In this document: positions 12,256-23,341 of the stretch, piece after piece
Numbering within the stretch: the stretch's first letter is position 1
How the letters are laid out: every line of letters begins with the position of its first letter
Assembly: GCA_961205875.1 (NCBI GenBank)
Contig: OY540816.1
Coordinates: 6,644,701 to 6,708,700, forward strand
Length of the DNA: 64,000 nt
Direction: 5' to 3'
Source: Sialis fuliginosa
Lineage: Eukaryota > Arthropoda > Insecta > Megaloptera > Sialidae
Notes under the pieces: generated by a model
The model's database searches: none
Seen by the model: only the letters and a program-made list of their open reading frames with translations
What the model was told of the DNA's origin: nothing
Made by a program: the position numbers and the translations under genes

Positions 12256-12871
12256 TATATCAAATGATTTTTTAAAATTTTCAATTGTTATGATGTATAA
12301 ATAAGGCTTGTTCTGAATTTTTTAATAATACTGTGGCTCTTAGTGTGTTTTCTTCAAAAACTATATGAACTTAGCTAATAGTATTAAGTGAATACCTTAT
12401 GATACATGCACTATAATAGTAATGTATTGGTGCTTTTATTTCGAGTAGTAGGCATTCTTTTATCTGTAAAAATGTATACAATCTTCTCTATTGTGAATAT
12501 GTCTAGATGCTGTTTGTGATTTATCGCATTTATAATTTGACACTAGAAATGTTATTAGATACGATCAAGAAGAACGTATGATATGCAAACAATTTAAAAC
12601 AATCGATCTTACGAAGCTGTAAAAAGATTTGTAAAAAATAATATTTTGTATAATATACCTCCAAATGTAGGACTCTACGCCTCTACTATTATATATAAGA
12701 AATACCATATAAAATATTAATTTAAGATAATAATCTATCGAAAAAACCGTACATATATTGTTTTAATTATTATTATTTATTAAAATAGGATGTTTTAAAA
12801 CGCGTTTTTTTTTATTTCCGGCGATTCTGGTTCCGGACGGAATTGAAAATTCTAGTTCCGGTACATCCCTA

Positions 12872-13526
12872 ATCTAAACACGGCATTAGATACAGGAAGA
12901 GATACATTTCTTTATCAAATGATGTAGTTTTTTATATTCATAGATACACACTTGGATATAACATATTTTATATAAAAACTCACTTATGCTTATTCCAGTT
13001 CAGTAAGTATATATGAGGACATACATTTATCAATTTCATCTTATTTTTCATAAACATATTTCTAGTACGTGCAGAAGCGTCCACAACTTATCTCTCTATT
13101 ATCATACGCTTCTATTCTGACGTCACGAACAAACGACAATAGATAAAGGAGGGAGGGACACGGGTGCTCTTCAAGGGGTTGTAATACGAATATAAATGAA
13201 CGTGTAAAATTCTCTTTGATAAAGAAATTTGAATCATGTTGGAAAATATGAGAAAAAATATACCTAAAAGCAAGATATATATTTTGTATATTGAAACGTG
13301 TATTAAAAAATTTCAATAAGGGATTTAAAAACTTTTCAGTATTGAGCCTCTTGATTATATTGTTGTCACTAGGGTCGCTAAATTTACTGCCTCCACTAGT
13401 CTTTTGTGCGAATTTTATTTAATACTTGAATATCTTAAGAAAATTTATTACCTCATTAATATAACACTATGTCTGGGTATTAGTTGAACTTAACATTATT
13501 TTGGATAAAATGTGTTAAATTAAAAA
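12872..13526. other. unassigned DNA
   Basis: Nothing recognisable. The minus-strand frame at 13,062-13,316 (84 codons) has no domain and sits in AT-rich sequence. Confidence 0.5.
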
Positions 13527-14246
13527 CATCTGCCAGTAAATGCACAGTGCTTCCTCGTGCTAAATTCACCAAAGGTAGTTAATTATTCAATAATTTAAAT
13601 AAAAACCGATAGTGTTATATAAATTGCCTGGAATTGGTTAACCATTTAATTTTTATACAATTTTACTAAAAAATATTAGTTCGAAATTTTTCTTAAAATG
13701 CACCTGAATATTTTTTTATATAAACGTCAAAATGACATTTAAAACGCCAAAATGACATTTAAAACGTCAAAATGACATCAATTTAGAAAAACAAAACACG
13801 AATTTTTAAAATAAATTGAGATAAATCTTTATAAGGGAATATTTTACAACCAATGTTGTAGACCCATATTATAGGAAATTTAACGCTCTACAAAAAATAT
13901 TCTATACAATTTTCACGTAACATGTGTCGTTCTTAAGATATCTTGAAAAAATAAGTATTTTGGGATGTCACCACTCACACACTACTTACACACGATTTTG
14001 TTGATTTTGAAATGGAACCGTCCTCAAACCAGACTCAACCAGTGGTTCATGAGTTATGTGTGTGACAAGGATTCTGGGGACAGACGGGCGGACGGATACA
14101 CAGACAGACAGACACGGAACGAAAAGTGTTTGTCTTGACGTGAAGCGGAAAGATCAATTTAAAATTTTGAAATCGGAGAACTTTTTTTTTGTCCCAATCT
14201 GAAACGATCAGACAACTTCTCGTATCTTCGATATTGCGAGGAAACA
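13527..14246 (-). mobile_element. Helentron-like element, family C copy 2
   Basis: This is a reversed copy: CATCTGCCAGTAAATGCACA and GTGCTTCCTCGTGCTAAATT open it and ATATTGCGAGGAAACAA closes it. The CAGA/CGGA microsatellite is near 14,080-14,125. The AACGTCAAAATGACATTT unit is present about three times near 13,725-13,780. The terminal CAAGTAAATG is reduced by one base relative to other copies. Confidence 0.7.
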
Positions 14247-14559
14247 AAATGAGGTTATGCATCCGTTTCATAAAAAAAATTTAAATTCGAGATAAAAATC
14301 CTAATTTCGTCCACCAATGGTAGCTTAACCGTTTAATCGTTTATAAAATTTTTTCTTATTTTTTCAGTAAAGTTTTATTTTCAAATAGACTTGAGAAGAC
14401 CAGTACCCATCGTAGAACCATCAACAACATCAACAATCTAGGTCCTAAATTTATATGCTCTACCTGCCTTGAAAACTAATTTTTCAATTTAAGACTTTTA
14501 AACCTGATCAGAAGTATATTTTTTATAACAGTTTCTATAGTTTTATGAAGTTAATGATA

Positions 14560-15123
14560 AGGTAAAGGCACCAGTTATCGCCGCTATACGAGCAGGTTTT
14601 CGTTTTTTTTGGATTAATGGGTTTAATTTTTGTAATTCTCATGAACTCATTTTACTAATAAAATAAGTAACTCTTTATTTGATCAATTTAATTACCAAAG
14701 TCCGCTAAATAGTTTGTTTTTTAAATTATAGCCTTTTATTTTGTTTATGTTTTTTTCTCCAGTAATGGATAAAGTAAAACTAGTAATGAGCACGCAGTGA
14801 TGAACACTTGCTAATGATTACAAAATGATAAGTACTACGACACAAAAGATATAAAAGAAAGAAGCGTCTTTGAAACAATGTAAAGCATTTGCTATGATAA
14901 TATAATAGTTAATAAACAAATTATACTAATAATTAGTTTAAATGTCCACCATTTTGACACCTATTGACCGATTATCATCAAATCACGCTGTAAGACAGTT
15001 AAATATATATAGATTAATATTCAGAAATGGTAGTAATCAAATATCGACACATATTTCTGATTCAATACATTTAATTAAAAAATTGTCATACTGTGGTCCT
15101 TGCCAAGACTGGTGCCACTACCT
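14560..15123 (+). mobile_element. family A TIR element copy 3, complete
   Basis: This is the cleanest copy: TA, then AGGTAAAGGCACCAGTTATC at the left and ACTGGTGCCACTACCT, then TA, at the right. It defines the family as about 564 bp with imperfect 16-bp TIRs and a TA target. No transposase is encoded. The frame at 14,942-15,145 is a repeat by-product. TA duplication suggests mobilisation by a Tc1/mariner-type enzyme, which is inference. Confidence 0.8.
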
Positions 15124-15626
15124 TACAATGATTATGAATATATAAATATTATTTTAGAAATATGACTTGTTTTTGTTTAAGATAAGCTTAAGTATAGCCA
15201 AACTGATTGGTAAGTTTAATAATATTGCTTTTAATGTTTGATTTATCTCTAAAAATATGGAAAATATATAGGATCAAATGTTAATTATTTGCTTAGCATG
15301 GTTAAATTATTTCTTGAAACGGGCCTGGTCATGCATTCTCTAAGAAAGTTGGTATTGTAAATATGTACACAATTAAACGTATAATCTTGTATATATATGA
15401 AAATGGAGATACAGTATAAAGATACTTCACCACAGTTTAAACAAAGATACTATGTTTAATCCAACCAATAACCTTTACTCTGTACGCTTCAAACTTTTGA
15501 TTATAAAATTTTATCTTTCAGTGGTGTATACAGAAACACATTTTTGAGGATAAAATATGCTCAATCTTCAAGAATAAAAATATTAAAATTTTATAATAAA
15601 TAATATTAAGTAATTTGTTTGTTATA
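15124..15626. other. unassigned spacer
   Basis: No gene or shared repeat was found between A3 and the hAT element E1. Confidence 0.5.
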
Positions 15627-15634
15627 CTTATTAT

Positions 15635-15907
15635 TACAGATTGGAAAAATGTAAAAATGCATATATTGTAATTTTTATTACATATCTCCACCGTTTTCAG
15701 AAAACTGATTTGATTAAACACAATTTGAAATCAACTATTTGCAACTACCTTTCCAACTATTTTTAAACTATTTCCGACACTTTTTACTGCTTTGTTTGCA
15801 CTAATTATTATTAAATCGTAAGAAAAACTATTTACCAACTATTTTCCGAAAAAAAATTCAACTAGTAACTATTTCATTGAAAATAACAACTATTTTTACA
15901 ATCTCTA
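15635..15907 (+). mobile_element. hAT-type miniature element, family E copy 1
   Basis: The left end TACAGATTGGAAAAATG and the right end TATTTTTACAATCTCTA are inverted repeats. They are flanked by an exact 8-bp duplication, CTTATTAT, at 15,627-15,634 and 15,908-15,915. AACTATTT is reiterated through the interior, as expected of subterminal binding motifs. The larger relative is at 37,141-39,915. Confidence 0.85.
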
Positions 15908-15951
15908 CTTATTATACATATAACTTATATTATGTTGTTTTTATACATTAT

Positions 15952-16690
15952 ACCGGTTATTTTTTTTAACCTGAAACTTTCAAATATCTCGAAAAATAGA
16001 CAGCTATGGAAAAAAATGTCTATAATCAAAATTTAATCATTCCGCGGGGGAAATACATTAGTGCAAAAAAATAATCCCACAACCCCCTCTTTGTAGGTTG
16101 GGGCGGGGGTAAATTAATGGAAGAAAGTAAAATTATCAGTAATAGTTCTGCATTGTTAAATACTAACTTGATTAACCTTTTAACTACGGCTGTCGAAAAA
16201 CTTCGCGAGACACAGCTGTCGTCAAAAAGTGATTTGATGAATTATGCTGATAGGTTGTCGCTTATTGACCGTTCTATTTATTTATGTTTAGACAGCCAGT
16301 TTTATGAATATATTTCAGTAGTAAAAGGATTAAGAATTGCTCTAACACCCACTTTGACTTATTTTGAACTGTGTATCTTCTCCTTTTATTATCAGAGCCG
16401 ATCCTAGAGTTTGTGGGGCTATCACTCTTTGTAGAGATACACTAGTAAAAAAATGTAGATAATTTTTTTTAATTTCCTAAAATAAGATTATTAAACAAAA
16501 ACTATAGGTTCCTATTTAAGAAAATGATGTTGACCTTCAAATATCTTTAAAGACCACGCTAAAATAACAAATAAATATTACTATTCGATTACCCCCTAAC
16601 GACCAAACTTTTTTTCTGACAGTTTTTTCAAATATGCTATGGTTCTGAGATAAAAATCTGTAACAGTTTAAATGCCCCACCCTGTATACA
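15952..16690. mobile_element. possible CAGGGTG-type element, poorly paired
   Basis: CCACCCTGTATA at 16,677-16,688 is a CAGGGTG-type right end, and TATACCGGTTATTTTTT at 15,950 could be a decayed left end. The arms do not pair well, so the boundary and unity of this element are uncertain. It contains the 96-codon frame described separately. Confidence 0.25.
16117..16407 (+). CDS. unrecognised 96-codon open reading frame
   Basis: The frame starts at an ATG and runs to a TAG. Its predicted product is balanced in composition for this window: the middle (residues 20-60) has a helical, charged pattern including LTTAVEKLRETQLSSKSDLM and ADRLSLIDRSIYLCLD. It has no signal peptide, zinc motif or catalytic motif that I recognise. 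The last 20 residues are aromatic-rich and look like read-through into repeat DNA. It could be a captured exon, a transposase scrap or chance. I do not assign a function. Confidence 0.15.
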   Translation: MEESKIISNSSALLNTNLINLLTTAVEKLRETQLSSKSDLMNYADRLSLIDRSIYLCLDSQFYEYISVVKGLRIALTPTLTYFELCIFSFYYQSRS

Positions 16691-16696
16691 TACTAT

Positions 16697-17515
16697 GCGC
16701 TATTTTTATTGAAATCCTGTCTGTCTGTATGTCTGTCCGTTAGTGTGCTTATCACTCGAGAACCACTTATCAGATTTACGTGGTTTCTTTTTTAGTTCAT
16801 AGGTACATTCTCTGGCCAGGTTATAGGCTATATTTTGTTACGTTAGGTAACATAACAACTAAGCAGTGACGATAATAGTAAATCAAATCGGAAAAAACCG
16901 TTCAATATTGAACAAAATAATGTATTAAAGAACTGTGTAGAATCAAAAGTTCTACAATAAAGTCACTGACAACATTTGTCTTACTTTTATATTTAAGCCA
17001 CAATGACTGCTTTTATGTTACAAATTTTAAAATATTTGGGTTTTGTTTACGCGGACTTATGACCTGCAAAACATTAAACCTTTTCGAAATAAATTATTTG
17101 ATCGTCATAAGTACTTAATGTAGATATAATTTACCCTTTACAGCATCCAATTTGGTCGTATAGTTTAGAAAATATCAAAATATACATACGGGAACATATT
17201 ATTCGCGCGATGGCAACACGTGTCGCGGCGTGCGGAAAAGAGTGACCGTGCCAAGTAGAATGATCACAGGCCGGTATTCTTTTGATTGTCAATTGTTTAT
17301 TTTGTTTCAATAATTAACTTTTAAATTTAAATAGAACAAAAATTATTTTTACTTTTTGTTCTGATTCGTTTTTGATAGATAGGTAATTTAAGTGTTGTTT
17401 GGTTTTTATTACATTAATAACTAATCGTGTTTGTTCTTACTTCAACTATATATTTTCTAAATCCCAAACAATAATTCCGTAGTCCACGCGAGCGAAGCCG
17501 CGCGGGCCCAGCTAG
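16697..17515 (+). mobile_element. Helitron (CTAG end), non-autonomous
   Basis: The 3' terminus is a GC-rich hairpin in AGTCCACGCGAGCGAAGCCG followed by CGCGGGCCCAG and CTAG, with T immediately after; this is the classical Helitron end inserted before T. The 5' part has a CTGTCTGTATGTCTGTCCG microsatellite followed by TCACTCGAGAACCACTTATC. The exact 5' end is uncertain. No Rep/helicase is visible, so it would depend on another copy. Related ends are at 17,901 and 36,881 on the minus strand. Confidence 0.65.
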
Positions 17516-17900
17516 TATTATATATATGTCACTAAATTAGTCGAATTTCCCTGGTTCCCTTACACAATTCCTTTAGATTCCATTGTTTACTGTTTGATTA
17601 CCGAACTTTCTCCATTGGAACGGAGCCAAGTCTTGACTCCTCTGCTTTTGATGTACAATATTTTACGATATAATAACGGTATTGAAGTAACGGCCGCTTT
17701 TTATATTTGAGAAATATAACAAAGTATCTAAGAAAATATGTTCGACTTTTTCATCCGAATATGTATTTTTTGAATCTGCGAGAAAAATGTGTACATAACA
17801 ACAAGCGACAAACTTGTTTAAATATGAATTCTTAAAAAATGATATTTACATACGAATACATTTTCAATTTGTAAACATAATTCGTTTAAAATTATATTAT
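17516..17900. other. unassigned spacer between two Helitron 3' ends
   Basis: AT-rich sequence with no gene. It separates two Helitrons of related type lying tail to tail. Confidence 0.45.
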
Positions 17901-18236
17901 AATAGCGAACCCGCCCTGGCTTCGCACGGGAGTTAATATTTCACCCCCTGTCTATACCCTCTATACGTGACAGCCTGTCACGTATAGAGGGTAATAAGTT
18001 TTACTATGTGGGGGTTTTATGGGGGGGGGGAAACTATCTCCTATCTCGCATAGGAGCCGAGATAATTACGATTTTTTTCCGACTTGATTTACTATTATCG
18101 TCACTATTTATTCCTTATGTTACCTAACGTAACAAAATATATCCTATAACCTGGCCAAAGAACAAATCAGATAAGTGGTTTTCGAGTTATAAGTGCACAA
18201 ACGCACAGACAGACAGAGAAACGTTAAGCTTTATAA
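17901..18236 (-). mobile_element. Helitron fragment, minus strand
   Basis: AGCGAACCCGCCCTGGCTTC followed by GCACGGGAG is the reverse of a GC-rich Helitron 3' hairpin, with the terminal CTAG decayed. The segment 18,060-18,230 is the reverse of 16,740-16,890 (AACCTGGCCA, TTACCTAACGTAACAAAATA), showing shared 5' sequence, and ends in a CAGACAGACAGAG microsatellite. Within it, 17,957-17,993 is a perfect inverted repeat with 18-nt arms. Confidence 0.6.
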
Positions 18237-18238
18237 TA

Positions 18239-19106
18239 CAGGCTGAGTCATTTTAATCAACGCAGTCAAATATCTCGAAAAGTAAGCGAAATTGAGAAAA
18301 ACGTTTCAAACAAAAGTTACTTGGTTTCAAGGGGGCCAAACAATGGCGACCTTGTGGTTGACCTTCAAACCATTCTTCAAGGTCAAATCAAGTTCAACTT
18401 TGATTTTTTAAATGAAAACCTATATTTTTTTATTGTATATTCGCATTCTACGTGAAAAAATTAGTATCTTTAGTAGGAAAAATTTTTCTTAAAAATGCTT
18501 TCTTTTGTCAGTAGAGGGCGCTGTAATATTAATCAACGAACTCAAATATCTGAAAAAAAAGTTGCACCTAATAGCTTATTAAAGTCAAACTACATTTAGC
18601 ATTACCCAGAAACAACGGCGTGGACGTAGTAGTTGTATGTTTATTTTGAGGTGCTCTTTTAATGTGAATATCCTTGCCTCTCACATTTGGGTCTTCTACA
18701 ACAGCTGCTTAAAATTACCTTTTGGCTAAAAAATTGTTTCTGGGTAATGCTAAAAGTAGTTTTACTTTAATAAGCTATTAGGTGCAACTTTTTTTCAGAT
18801 ATTTGAGTTTGTTGATTAATCTTACAGCGCCCTCTACTGAGAGAAGAAAGCATTTTTAAGAAAAAATTTTCCTACTAAAGAAACTAATTTTTTCACGTAG
18901 AATGCGAATATGCAATAAAAAATATAGGTTTTTATTTAAAAAATCAAAATTGACCTTGATTTGACCTTAAAATGGTTTGAAGGTCAACCGCAAGGTCACT
19001 ATTGTTTGGCCCCCTTGAAACCAAGTAACTTTTGTTTGAAACGTTTTTCTTAATTTTGCTTACTTTTCGAGATATTTGACTGCGTTGATTAAAATGACAC
19101 ACCCTG
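18239..19106. mobile_element. 868-bp foldback element with CAGGSTG ends
   Basis: The arms of about 375 bp pair nearly perfectly (CATTTTAATCAACGCAGTC at the left, GACTGCGTTGATTAAAATG at the right), with a loop of about 120 bp between 18,615 and 18,735. The left end reads CAGGCTGAGTC and the right end GACACACCCTG. TA precedes the left end and TATA follows the right end. The minus-strand frame at 18,944-19,147 lies in an arm and is not a gene. A transcript would fold into a long hairpin. Confidence 0.85.
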
Positions 19107-19116
19107 TATACTAGCA

Positions 19117-20001
19117 CAGGGTTGGCCAACCCGCGGCCCGCGACCACATACGAACAAATTATTATGTTTTTATAATGTTTATTTTAATTATCAGGTGTTT
19201 CACAATGACTGAAGTTGGTTTTAATTTCCAGTTGTTTTCTTTAAAATATTGTTATATTTATGTGACTTAACTAATCATTTTAATTAATAATTTTGTTTTA
19301 TAATATAATTCAAAATTAGAATTTGAAGTATTTTTGTGAATAAATAAAACCATTATTTATTAGTATTTTATATACAATACAGATATATTTTGTTTTTGGT
19401 TAAATATTTTTAAAAATTTATTATGATTGAACACTTGCTTGTTTTTTTCCCTCGGATTTAATGAGACAAATTACAACCCTTTATCTGTGACGGGGCAAAA
19501 TAATGAAATTTTTTCGTTATTTATTAATTATACAAAATCGTTAATATCTCGGTTTCTATGCGAGGTAGTGGGTAATTTTTTTCTAAAACCCCTGCATAAG
19601 ATCAATTACAACCTTTCATCTGTGGAAATTAGCTTTACATTTTTTATGCTAATACATTTAAGAGCTTAAGGATGAGTGGGGTTAAAAGTCATTAAATAAT
19701 AAAATTGATTACATAAGCTGTTTATTGAATTTTTATTTATTACCCTATGATTATTAGTTCCGGAGATATAAGCTTTTAAAGTGTGACATATGTATTTTCA
19801 TAACATTTGTGTTTCCGAGCTTATTCCTAAATATTGTCGGGGAAGACGTAGTTCTAAAAAAAATAAAAATAAATTGATTAGAAAAAAATTCAAAATCGGA
19901 AAATCTAAATTTTTTTACAAATTTTTTTATTTATGTGCGGTCTTCGGAAAAGTTTAGGTCGTCAATGCGGCACACGGTGCAATTTGAGTTGGCCAAGCCT
20001 A
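19117..20001. mobile_element. 885-bp hAT-type element
   Basis: The left end CAGGGTTGGCCAACCCGCGG and the right end GAGTTGGCCAAGCCTA are hAT-like inverted repeats. The flanks are TACTAGCA (19,109-19,116) and TACTAGCG (20,002-20,009), 7 of 8 identical. The right flank belongs to a reversed Helitron terminus (CTAGCGCATTGGACCC), so this hAT jumped into or beside that Helitron end. The plus-strand frame at 19,427-19,669 has no recognisable transposase motif. Confidence 0.8.
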
Positions 20002-20002
20002 T

Positions 20003-20045
20003 ACTAGCGCATTGGACCCAGTGTTACCCAGTGATATCAAATCAA
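20003..20045 (-). mobile_element. Helitron-like 3' terminus (CCGGG hairpin family), reversed
   Basis: ACTAGCGCATTGGACCCAGT followed by GTTACCCAGTG is the reverse of the end at 27,600-27,632: hairpin, GGTCCAATGCG, CTAG, T. The 5' extent of the element is unresolved. The sequence up to about 20,400 is otherwise unassigned. Confidence 0.45.
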
Positions 20046-20410
20046 TTAAATATAAAGTAATCATAAGGAGACAATATTAACATTTGTTTGCCCTGATCAG
20101 AGAAAATAATGATGTTCTACTGTAATATTTAGTAGATACGTATCTTTAGTTTAATCAAACGACATAATTGATTTAAAGATGAATCAATTAACGATTTTTT
20201 AAATAGCTTACGAGTATTCAACAAATTTCTTCACATTAAATTAACCTAATCGAAAACAAGATAATTATGTAAATGAAATCCAACAGAAGAAACTTTTAGC
20301 AGATTTCCCTGTAATGATCGATTCATTATTATTGATTTAAATTATCTATTCCATTCAACCGGAATACGAAAATCACATTTCCATTATTTGTTATAAAGAT
20401 AGATTGAACG

Positions 20411-20885
20411 CTTCAAGAGCAAGTTATATTGTTTTTTGAGACTGATGGGCTACTTTTTTGTAATTTTCATGAACTCATGTTACTAATAAAACAACTACCT
20501 CTTTACAGTGGCGTAGATAACATTTTGCGATGGGGGGGGGGGGTAAATAAAAAATAAAGTAAAGTATTATAATTTTGAATTGAATGACCTTTTTTTACTT
20601 TCAATTTACCACTTTTACTATTTTATACATACTAGAAGAGTTTAAAAAATTATCTCTCAGTTAAAAAATGTTTTTGAGTTTTCTCATGATGTAGGCTCAT
20701 GGGGGGGGGTGATTGATCATCTTGATTCCCCACCCCCCTATCTACGCCAATGCCTCTTTATTAAATCAATTTAATTACGAAGGTTGTTTTTTTAAATTAT
20801 AACCTTTTATTTTGTTTATGTTTATTTCTCCAGTAACGAACAACGTAAAACCAGTAATGAACATCCAATGATGAACTCTGAGAAG
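20411..20885 (+). mobile_element. family A copy 6, truncated and split by a small hAT
   Basis: TTCATGAACTCATGTTACTA and TAAAACAACTACCTCTTTA continue, after the inserted element, with TTAAATCAATTTAATTACGA and TTTTATTTTGTTTATGTTTA. Both outer TIRs are missing. It is more diverged than A1-A5, so it is probably older. Confidence 0.65.
20506..20752. mobile_element. 247-bp hAT-type miniature element with poly-G tracts
   Basis: The left end CAGTGGCGTAGATAA and the right end CTATCTACGCCAATG are inverted. An exact 8-bp duplication, CCTCTTTA, flanks it at 20,498-20,505 and 20,753-20,760. Long G runs lie near 20,533 and 20,700 with a C run near 20,731. Its sister is at 63,239-63,627. It is nested in family A copy 6. 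Confidence 0.9.
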
Positions 20886-20925
20886 ATTACAAATAGTCCA
20901 CGGTAATTAGATTAAAATTCGGCAA

Positions 20926-21111
20926 ATATACGAAAACATAATCAGGTGCGTTTTAAGAAAAATTTCGAACATTTTTAAATAAAATTGTATAAAAATTAAA
21001 TGGTTAACCAATTCCAGGCAATTTATCTAAACACTATCGGTTTTTATTTAAATTATTCAATAAGTTGGTGATTTTAGCACGAGGAAGCACTGTACATTTA
21101 CTTGGCAGATG
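20926..21111 (+). mobile_element. family C copy 6, 3' portion only
   Basis: The sequence from AATCAGGTGCGTTTTAAGAA through AAATGGTTAACCAATTCCAG to GCACGAGGAAGCACTG and TTACTTGGCAGATG matches the last 190 bp of family C. The 5' two-thirds, including the microsatellite, are absent. Confidence 0.7.
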
Positions 21112-21236
21112 GTTCATTTATTTTCATACAAATTAGGATTCCTATATATAATATGTTACACATTTTCCGATTGATAGATGTATTTTTCGTATTTCGTATT
21201 CCAATAAAATACGTTGTGTATAAAATAGTTTATATA

Positions 21237-22139
21237 CCGGGTGTTCCAGACCACCCGTCCACTATGTTTTACACCTAAACTATTGAAGATAGAGTTTTAT
21301 GATAAAAAATTCACTGTATATATCGACCCTAAAAACTTTCAGGAAAATATTTTCAACCCCCTAAAACTCCCCCTTGGGGGGTAGTTTGAGGGGTACATGC
21401 CCGTTTCTCAGCAAAATCAAATGAAACGGTATATCCAAAAGTAGATAATTTTAAAGATCATAAAAAAGTAAGAAATTTTTATAAAAAAATTTTTTTCATA
21501 CATTCAATTGTTTAGAAAATATGGCGACTTGTTCCCAAATTTTAGGGTTTTACTAAAAGTGCTCTAGTTTCGTTAAATATTAATGAAATTTTATTTTTTA
21601 ATTTTTATTTGAAAGTAGAAATAACGAACTTTTTAATGATGTATGGTTATTTGAGATTTAGATAATTTTAAGTGTCATATGCGACATATCAAAAATGTAA
21701 AACTTCAAATGGGGATAATTCAAAAATTTTAAATGGAATGATATATCAATTAGTACTTTATCTTAAAAAATATATTTAAATTAACAACTTTTCTTAAGAA
21801 AATTTTTAATTTAAAATTATAATTTAAAAAAAATTTTTTTTTAATAAAATTGAAAATTTTCTAAACAATTGAATGTATGAAAAATTTTTTTTTATAAAAG
21901 TTTCTTACTTTTTTATGATCTTTAAAATTATCTACTTTTGTATATACCGTTCTATTTGATTTTGTTGAGAAACGGGCATGTACCCCTCAAACTACCCCCC
22001 AAGGGGGAGTTTTAGGGGGTTGAAAATACTTTCCTGAAATTCTTTAGGGTCGATATATACAGTAATTTTTTTATCATAAAATTCTATCTTCAATAGTTTA
22101 GGCGTAAAACATAGTGGACGGGTGGTCTGGAACACCCGG
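21237..22139. mobile_element. 903-bp foldback element with CCGGGTG ends
   Basis: CCGGGTGTTCCAGACCACCC at the left and GGGTGGTCTGGAACACCCGG at the right are exact inverses, and the arms continue for more than 350 bp with few mismatches (GTACCCCTCAAACTACCCCC and its inverse). The flanks are TATA (21,233-21,236) and TATG (22,140-22,143). The interior is non-coding. Confidence 0.85.
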
Positions 22140-22153
22140 TATGTATAATGTAT

Positions 22154-22980
22154 ATGTTACCGGCAATGTATGAAATACGGCATTCTATAGAATTCCTAGG
22201 TATTCTATAGAATGCCTAAATTCACCAGGCAATGTATGAAATGAATTTAATTATATACATTTCCTAGGCATTCTATAGAATACCTAATTGATAGCCGGCA
22301 ATGTATGAAATATAAACACAAATAGGGTGAATCGATCAATTTTGGTCCAGGTACAGATCTTGCCTTACTTTATGTTATAAAATACTGATGTAAATATACA
22401 ATAAAAAAATCTTGGTTCATTCTCGATAGCTGTAGGTAGGTTTCTAGATTATAATTCAGTATTGTCGGTACAATACTGTATTATTTATCAAAATAAACAT
22501 TTTATATTTACGCGTTATAGGTATAATAGAAAAATGTATGTACTTTGTATATTGTTTCTGTGAATTTGTTATTTTTACAATAAGGGCCTTAAATCTTACT
22601 TAATACACGTCTGGACTAATATGATTATTTTATTTTATTTATTATAATAAATATCAAATGTTATACTATTGTTTATGTGGTTTTGTTATTTTAACAATGA
22701 AAGACCTAAATCTTACATAATATGAATTTGGACTTTTTAAATTTAATTAAATAATACCTATCTGCTTTGTTAATATCATTTTGTCTTTTATTTCATACAT
22801 TTCCTAATATTATCTTGGCATTCTATAGAATTCCTAGGGATTCTATATAATGCCTAGGCAAAGTATATAATAAATTTCTATTAAACAAATATTTCATACT
22901 TTGCCTGAAATCGTCAGGCATTGTATAGAATTCCTAGGAATTCTATAGAATGCCTGAATTACATACATTGCCGGTAACAT
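22154..22980. mobile_element. TIR element with arrayed ATTCTATAGAAT sites
   Basis: The ends are ATGTTACCGGCAATGTATG and CATACATTGCCGGTAACAT. The 12-bp palindrome ATTCTATAGAAT occurs exactly at 22,182, 22,202, 22,270, 22,820 and 22,940, with one-base variants at 22,840 and 22,920. Three of these pairs are exactly 20 bp apart and are separated by CCTAGG. A second motif, GGCAATGTATGAAAT, recurs at 22,162, 22,228 and 22,297, with inverted versions near 22,891 and 22,961. The middle (about 22,330-22,790) is AT-rich and non-coding. I do not recognise the family. Paired palindromes at two helical turns suggest binding sites for a dimeric recombinase, which is inference. Confidence 0.75.
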
Positions 22981-22986
22981 ATATAC

Positions 22987-23340
22987 CTAATAGGCAAACA
23001 TATATGTATATAAAAAAGAGAATCAAATAAAAAATCCCATTACAAAGCTACTTCAAACATTTACAACATCCCCGTAAGCAATAATTACTTTCATTTTAAT
23101 GACATTGCTGCATCAATTATATCTCTTCCATTTGGTAGTTGATTAGAAAGCGTGTATACCTACACATGAAACGTAAACGCATTATTCGTTTATGTATTGA
23201 CGTTTCTTTATAAGATATTACCTACATGTATTTGGAAAGAGACAATATCCTGTGTTTAATCAGTTTTTATACGAAGGGCAAATCAAAACAATCAGGGGTG
23301 TTCTTAGACATTGGAATTTAATTTGTTATTTTTGTTATAT
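22987..23340. other. unassigned spacer
   Basis: No gene or repeat was recognised. Confidence 0.5.
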
Positions 23341-23341
23341 A

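Larger units (their letters stand above)
8828..12871. mobile_element. composite hAT-like element with TACCGGAA ends
   Basis: The left end TAGGAGTGTACCGGAATTCC and the right end TTCCGGTACATCCCTA are inverted repeats of the TAGGG hAT type. GGCCGGAA/CCGGAAT motifs recur in the first 90 bp and in the last 60 bp. Most of the interior is occupied by later insertions (family F copies at 9207-12,255). The flanks do not show a clean 8-bp duplication, so the pairing of these two ends rests on the TIR alone. Confidence 0.5.
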
